DNA of 48,615 nucleotides, taken from contig JAJYEK010000015.1 of assembly GCA_021785795.1 (NCBI GenBank), positions 1-48,615 of the forward strand, given 5' to 3'. The stretch is from Pseudomonadota bacterium (lineage in GTDB: Bacteria; Pseudomonadota; Gammaproteobacteria; Acidiferrobacterales; UBA6901). Below the pieces are notes generated by a model. The model did no database searches, was not told where the DNA came from, and was given only the letters and a program-made list of their open reading frames with translations. The translations under genes were made by a program, and so were the position numbers. Below, one piece after another: positions 45,432 to 48,615 of the stretch; the first letter of the stretch is position 1; the number at the start of each line of letters is the position of its first letter.

Positions 45432-47953
45432 TGAAGCTGCGCGATTACCAGGTGCGGGCCATCGATGCCCTGCGAAACGAAGTGCGTCAGGGTCACCGCT
45501 CTGTCGTTCTCGTTGCTCCCACGGGATGTCATGCGACGGGTCAAGGAATTCTGCTTTTTGATGGAACGATCAAACCAGTGGAAAAAATTGAGACTAACGA
45601 TCTCTTAATGGGGCCGGATAGCACTCCGCGAGTTGTGAATAATCTAATCCATGGATCGGGGGAAATGTATCGAATAATTCCGAAAAAAGGACAACCGTTT
45701 GTTGTAAATCTTGATCATGTTTTGACGTTGATACATACGGAAAAGGATACGTTGATAGATGTCACCGTGCGTGAATGGCTTGGCTGGAACAAATGGAAAA
45801 AGCATTGCCACAAACTTAAGCGCGCCGATGTGGAATTTGCCTTACGAAAAATATTACCACTAGAGCCATATTTTTTGGGATTGCTGTTGGGTGATGGCTG
45901 TCTCTCACGTGGAGTTGCTGTGGCAAAACCCGGGAACTTCATCAAGGAAGAAGTTCAACGTCAATCACAAATGCATGGATTGAAAGTTCGCACTGATGGA
46001 ACGAAAAATAATCCGGTGCACCATTTAACTCAGGGATTGTGTGGCGGCAAGAAGAATGTGATTTGGAAAAAATTGCAGGATATCGGATTGGCAGGATGCA
46101 GGTCAGGTGACAAATTTATTCCGACCGATTATTTAACTTCATCCCGCAATGATCGGCTTGATTTGCTTGCTGGCATTGTTGATACGGATGGGCATGTATC
46201 CAAGGGAGGAGTCGACTACATCAGCAAATCGAAAAGATTGGCGGAAAATGTGGTGTACCTGGCACGAAGTGTCGGATTGGCGGCTTATCTCTCTGAGAGT
46301 GAAAAATATTGCCAGGCGGGCGCAGGAGGGATTTATTATCGTGTTTACATAAGCGGCGATTGCTCGATTATTCCGTGCCGTAGAAACAAAGCAACGCCAC
46401 GACGCCAGATAAAAGATGTGACACGCGAAGGATTCAAGATCGAACATGTCGGGTATGGAGAATTTTTCGGATTTACTTTGGATCGCGATGGAAGATATTT
46501 ATTGGATGATTTCACGATCACACATAATAGCGGGAAAACGGTCCTCGCTTGCGAACTCATCCGCACCGCCATTGCGAAAGGTTCAAGCGTGTTGTTCGTT
46601 GCGCACCGTCGAGAAATTCTGTCGCAGACTTCACGCAAACTGGATGCCCTAGACATTCCGCATGGATGGATCATGGCAGGCATGCAGCCATCGTTTATGC
46701 CGCAAGTGCAGCTCGCGTCAATTCAGACGTTGAGCCGTCGCACAGTACCAAAAGCCGATATCGTGGTGTGGGATGAGTGCGCGCACAATCGCGCGGCCAC
46801 CTACGAAAAAGTGAAGGCGCAATATCCCGACGCCATTCACCTCGGGTTGACTGCCACCCCTTGTCGTGCCGATGGACGAGGACTCGGAAACGTCTTTGAC
46901 AAACTGATCCAGCCGGTGACCTACGCGGAATTGCTCGAATCGGGCTATCTGGTTCCCACGGTTTGTTATGCCCCTCCCGGTCCGGATCTTTCCGGGGTCC
47001 GCATTCGCGCCGGCGATTACATTGAGCGCGATCTTGAAGAAGCGTTGGACAAGCCGAAGCTGGTGGGAGATATCGTTGCGCATTGGGAACACCACGCACG
47101 CAATCGCCGGACGTTGGTGTTTGCCGTGACAGTCGCCCATGCCCTGCACCTGTGCGAGGCGTTCAACAACTCAGGTCACAAGTTCGAGGAACTGGACGGC
47201 GAGACAGATTCCGCGAGACGCGCCGCAACCATCGCGCGCCTCGAGAATGGCGAGCTGGATGGCATCGTGAACGTCGGACTGTTCACGGAAGGCACGGACG
47301 TTCCCGCCGTCTCCTGCATCGTGCTTGGCCGTCCTACCAAATCGTTCGGCCTGTATCGCCAGATCGTCGGACGCGGATTACGTCCCTATCCTGGGAAAAC
47401 CGATTGCCTGATCCTCGATCATGCGGACGGTATTCGCATGCACGGCATCCCGACATCGGATGTGATTTGGGACTTGGTATCCGATTCGCGGGCGTGGAAG
47501 GCTCCGGTCGTGAAGGATCGCAAAGAGCCTGCGGACTGGACTTGCGAGAATTGCGGGTTTGTGAACCAGGCCAGCCGTTCGCCCTATTGCCTGAGTTGCG
47601 GTGAACGAGCCATGAAACTGCCGCAAGGACTCGCCGTCGAGGATGGACACCTGATCCGCGTCGATGCGCAGACTCCGGAAAAACCCCCGAAGCCGCGCGA
47701 GTACACGATGGAGCAGAAGGGATGGTTCTTTGCCGAGCTTCGCAGCTATGCCCGCTCCAAGGGCTATCGGGACGGATGGGTGGCGAATCAGTACCGGCAG
47801 AAATTCGGCGTCTGGCCGAATCATCCGGAAATCCGGCAAGCGGCCAACCGGCCAACATCGCCACAGACGTTGGCCTGGATACGCTCGCGGCAGATTGCGT
47901 ATGCCAAGGCGAGTGAAAAAGGCACCGAAACCCACGAACCGGCCCGCGAATGA
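45431..47953 (+). CDS. SF2 DNA helicase with intein in the Walker A loop
   Basis: An 840-codon precursor. The host protein is a DEAD/H-type superfamily 2 helicase of about 506 residues: Q-motif-like MKLRDYQVRAIDALRNE, Walker A APTG/SGKT split by the intein (33-366), VLFVAHRREIL (Ia), DECAH (448-452), LTATP (473-477), FTEGTDVPAV and QIVGRGLRP (644-652). A four-Cys zinc ribbon follows (Cys705, 708, 720, 723), then a C-terminal helical domain. It would unwind DNA with the primase. Activity needs intein removal because the ATP-binding loop is interrupted. The ATG overlaps the primase stop. Confidence 0.93.
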   Translation: MKLRDYQVRAIDALRNEVRQGHRSVVLVAPTGCHATGQGILLFDGTIKPVEKIETNDLLMGPDSTPRVVNNLIHGSGEMYRIIPKKGQPFVVNLDHVLTLIHTEKDTLIDVTVREWLGWNKWKKHCHKLKRADVEFALRKILPLEPYFLGLLLGDGCLSRGVAVAKPGNFIKEEVQRQSQMHGLKVRTDGTKNNPVHHLTQGLCGGKKNVIWKKLQDIGLAGCRSGDKFIPTDYLTSSRNDRLDLLAGIVDTDGHVSKGGVDYISKSKRLAENVVYLARSVGLAAYLSESEKYCQAGAGGIYYRVYISGDCSIIPCRRNKATPRRQIKDVTREGFKIEHVGYGEFFGFTLDRDGRYLLDDFTITHNSGKTVLACELIRTAIAKGSSVLFVAHRREILSQTSRKLDALDIPHGWIMAGMQPSFMPQVQLASIQTLSRRTVPKADIVVWDECAHNRAATYEKVKAQYPDAIHLGLTATPCRADGRGLGNVFDKLIQPVTYAELLESGYLVPTVCYAPPGPDLSGVRIRAGDYIERDLEEALDKPKLVGDIVAHWEHHARNRRTLVFAVTVAHALHLCEAFNNSGHKFEELDGETDSARRAATIARLENGELDGIVNVGLFTEGTDVPAVSCIVLGRPTKSFGLYRQIVGRGLRPYPGKTDCLILDHADGIRMHGIPTSDVIWDLVSDSRAWKAPVVKDRKEPADWTCENCGFVNQASRSPYCLSCGERAMKLPQGLAVEDGHLIRVDAQTPEKPPKPREYTMEQKGWFFAELRSYARSKGYRDGWVANQYRQKFGVWPNHPEIRQAANRPTSPQTLAWIRSRQIAYAKASEKGTETHEPARE
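45527..46528 (+). mobile_element. intein with LAGLIDADG homing endonuclease domain
   Basis: A 334-residue in-frame insertion. It starts with Cys33 (CHATGQGILLFDG, block A), has GEMYRIIPKKGQ then NLDHVLTLI (block B, His96), FLGLLLGDGC (block C) and LLAGIVDTDGH (block E, LAGLIDADG motifs with acidic residues). It ends in EFFGFTLDRDGRYLLDDF and TITHN (blocks F and G, terminal His-Asn), followed by Ser as +1 residue. All splicing residues are present, so it should be active. It is visibly more A/T-rich than the flanking helicase, suggesting recent transfer. Confidence 0.93.
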
Positions 47954-48125
47954 TAGGGGATATCCGGGAACGGCCCCATAAACGCTACAGAAGGCCGTAG
48001 GAAAGCCACAGAGGCGAGATCTTTGAAAAGTGCGGTACGAGTGCCAATCGAAGCTAAGTCGTCCCTGAAACCGCCGTATGCGGTTCTACGGGCATCCAGG
48101 GGCCGTTCAACGAAGGAGAACTCCA

Positions 48126-48323
48126 ATGGCTAAATTCGCACCGGGAGAAAGGGCGACGACGGCGCCCATCATTGTGACTCCCAGAATGATTAACGCCGGA
48201 TTGGACGTGCTGGCGAAATCCGGTCTCGTGTATGAGGTAATTTCGGCAGATATGTTGCTCGTTGAGGAAATATTTCGCGCCATGTGGCTCGCCCGGAAAG
48301 AACAAGAAGCGGGAAGCGCATGA
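48126..48323 (+). CDS. hypothetical protein, 65 aa
   Basis: ATG 48126 with AAGGAG upstream. The product has a polar N-terminus (MAKFAPGERATTAPIIVTPR), then helices (MINAGLDVLAKSGLVYEV and MLLVEEIFRAMWLARKEQEA). The stretch of 170 bases between the helicase stop and this gene holds no convincing gene; a six-base stem with a 17-base loop is the only structure seen there. The gene overlaps the NinB-like start by four bases. Function unknown. Confidence 0.65.
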   Translation: MAKFAPGERATTAPIIVTPRMINAGLDVLAKSGLVYEVISADMLLVEEIFRAMWLARKEQEAGSA

Positions 48324-48615
48324 AATTCGACCTCATCTTCCCGGCTGACTACGACGCGCTGATCCTGAAGCTCAAGGAGTTGCGCACGTTAGGCAAGCCG
48401 ATGTACGCCGAAGTCAAGCGCCGGCAGCGCAAACGCACGCTCGATCAGAACAAGTACTACTGGGGTGTCGTGATCAAGTCGCTGTCGGAACATACGGGCT
48501 ATACACCTGGCGAGATGCACGAGGAATTGTTAGGTGCCTACGTCGGCTGGGAAACGCGCACGTTTCGAGGCCATACGCGACTGTATCCACGCCGAACCTC
48601 GACGACACCGGAAAC
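48320..48615 (+). CDS. NinB-like recombination protein, partial at right edge
   Basis: The N-terminal 98 residues of a NinB-like protein: IFPADYDALILKLKELRTLG, KPMYAEVKRRQRKRTLDQNK, YYWGVVIKSLSEHTGYTPGE and MHEELLGAYVGWETRTFRGH. The R-T-x-D-Q-N-x-Y-Y-W-G-V core is characteristic of the family, which acts in phage recombination with an annealing protein. The gene continues beyond the window. Family members usually end about 140 residues, so roughly 40 residues are missing. The final codons (RTSTTPE) still match the family. The start overlaps the previous stop as ATGA. Confidence 0.8.
   Translation, partial: MKFDLIFPADYDALILKLKELRTLGKPMYAEVKRRQRKRTLDQNKYYWGVVIKSLSEHTGYTPGEMHEELLGAYVGWETRTFRGHTRLYPRRTSTTPE

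Noticed and set aside
47951..48132. Short ORFs of 16 and 37 codons between helicase and the 65-residue gene
   Set aside because: Weak or absent ribosome sites and no protein-like composition.
1..48615. Diversity-generating retroelement, integrase or phage RNA polymerase
   Set aside because: No reverse transcriptase, recombinase or polymerase motifs were found in any frame of the window.

Overview
The window reads as a double-stranded DNA tailed phage (podovirus type) that infects a Gram-negative host. The evidence is a PBSX-type large terminase, a portal, an N4-gp56-type major capsid protein, a short-tail adaptor and nozzle-like pair, a block of internal (ejected) virion proteins ending in a single 3178-residue polyvalent protein, and a lysis cassette with a GH24 lysozyme. 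A betaproteobacterial (Burkholderia-like) host is suggested by gene organisation resembling Bcep22-type podophages, but this is inference. No integrase, phage RNA polymerase or tRNA gene was recognised.

Layout. Two transcription blocks diverge from about 43.57-43.69 kb, where two well-spaced sigma70-like promoters face away from each other. Rightward (+): a small HTH protein on an apparently leaderless message, a small acidic protein, a structured terminator or attenuator, a 14-codon leader ORF coupled to a replication initiator-like protein, a TOPRIM primase, an SF2 helicase interrupted by an intein, and a NinB-like protein running off the right edge. Leftward (-), 43.53 to 37.67 kb: an early operon with two paralogous Ala-repeat proteins, a RecT-type annealing protein, a YqaJ-type exonuclease and many small proteins. 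It ends at a strong terminator at 37.6 kb.

The late block (-) runs from 37.5 to 3.5 kb: cold-shock protein, small proteins, terminase, portal, exported and structural proteins, scaffold, major capsid protein, head and neck proteins, tail nozzle, a fibre with a signal peptide, internal virion proteins with an embedded GNAT, the 9.5-kb polyvalent gene, and then lysis genes including a class 3 lipase. A promoter candidate at 37.63-37.66 kb followed at once by two tandem terminators looks like a lambda pR'/tR' late switch. A DNA-binding-like protein at 2576-3187 is a candidate antiterminator.

The left edge (1-3486, +) carries typical rightward-operon accessory genes: a C5 methyltransferase, a DUF1064 nuclease-like protein, Zn-binding proteins and a KTSC protein. 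If the molecule is circular or permuted, this block is the continuation of the right edge. The reading frame at the right edge is in phase with the open frame at the left edge, although the protein sequence changes character there. The + and - blocks converge at 3486/3492. The only + gene inside the late block is a small membrane protein at 6112-6357.

Most genes overlap by ATGA, GTGA or TGATG, so translational coupling is the rule. Several hairpins sit directly upstream of Shine-Dalgarno sequences in the late block.
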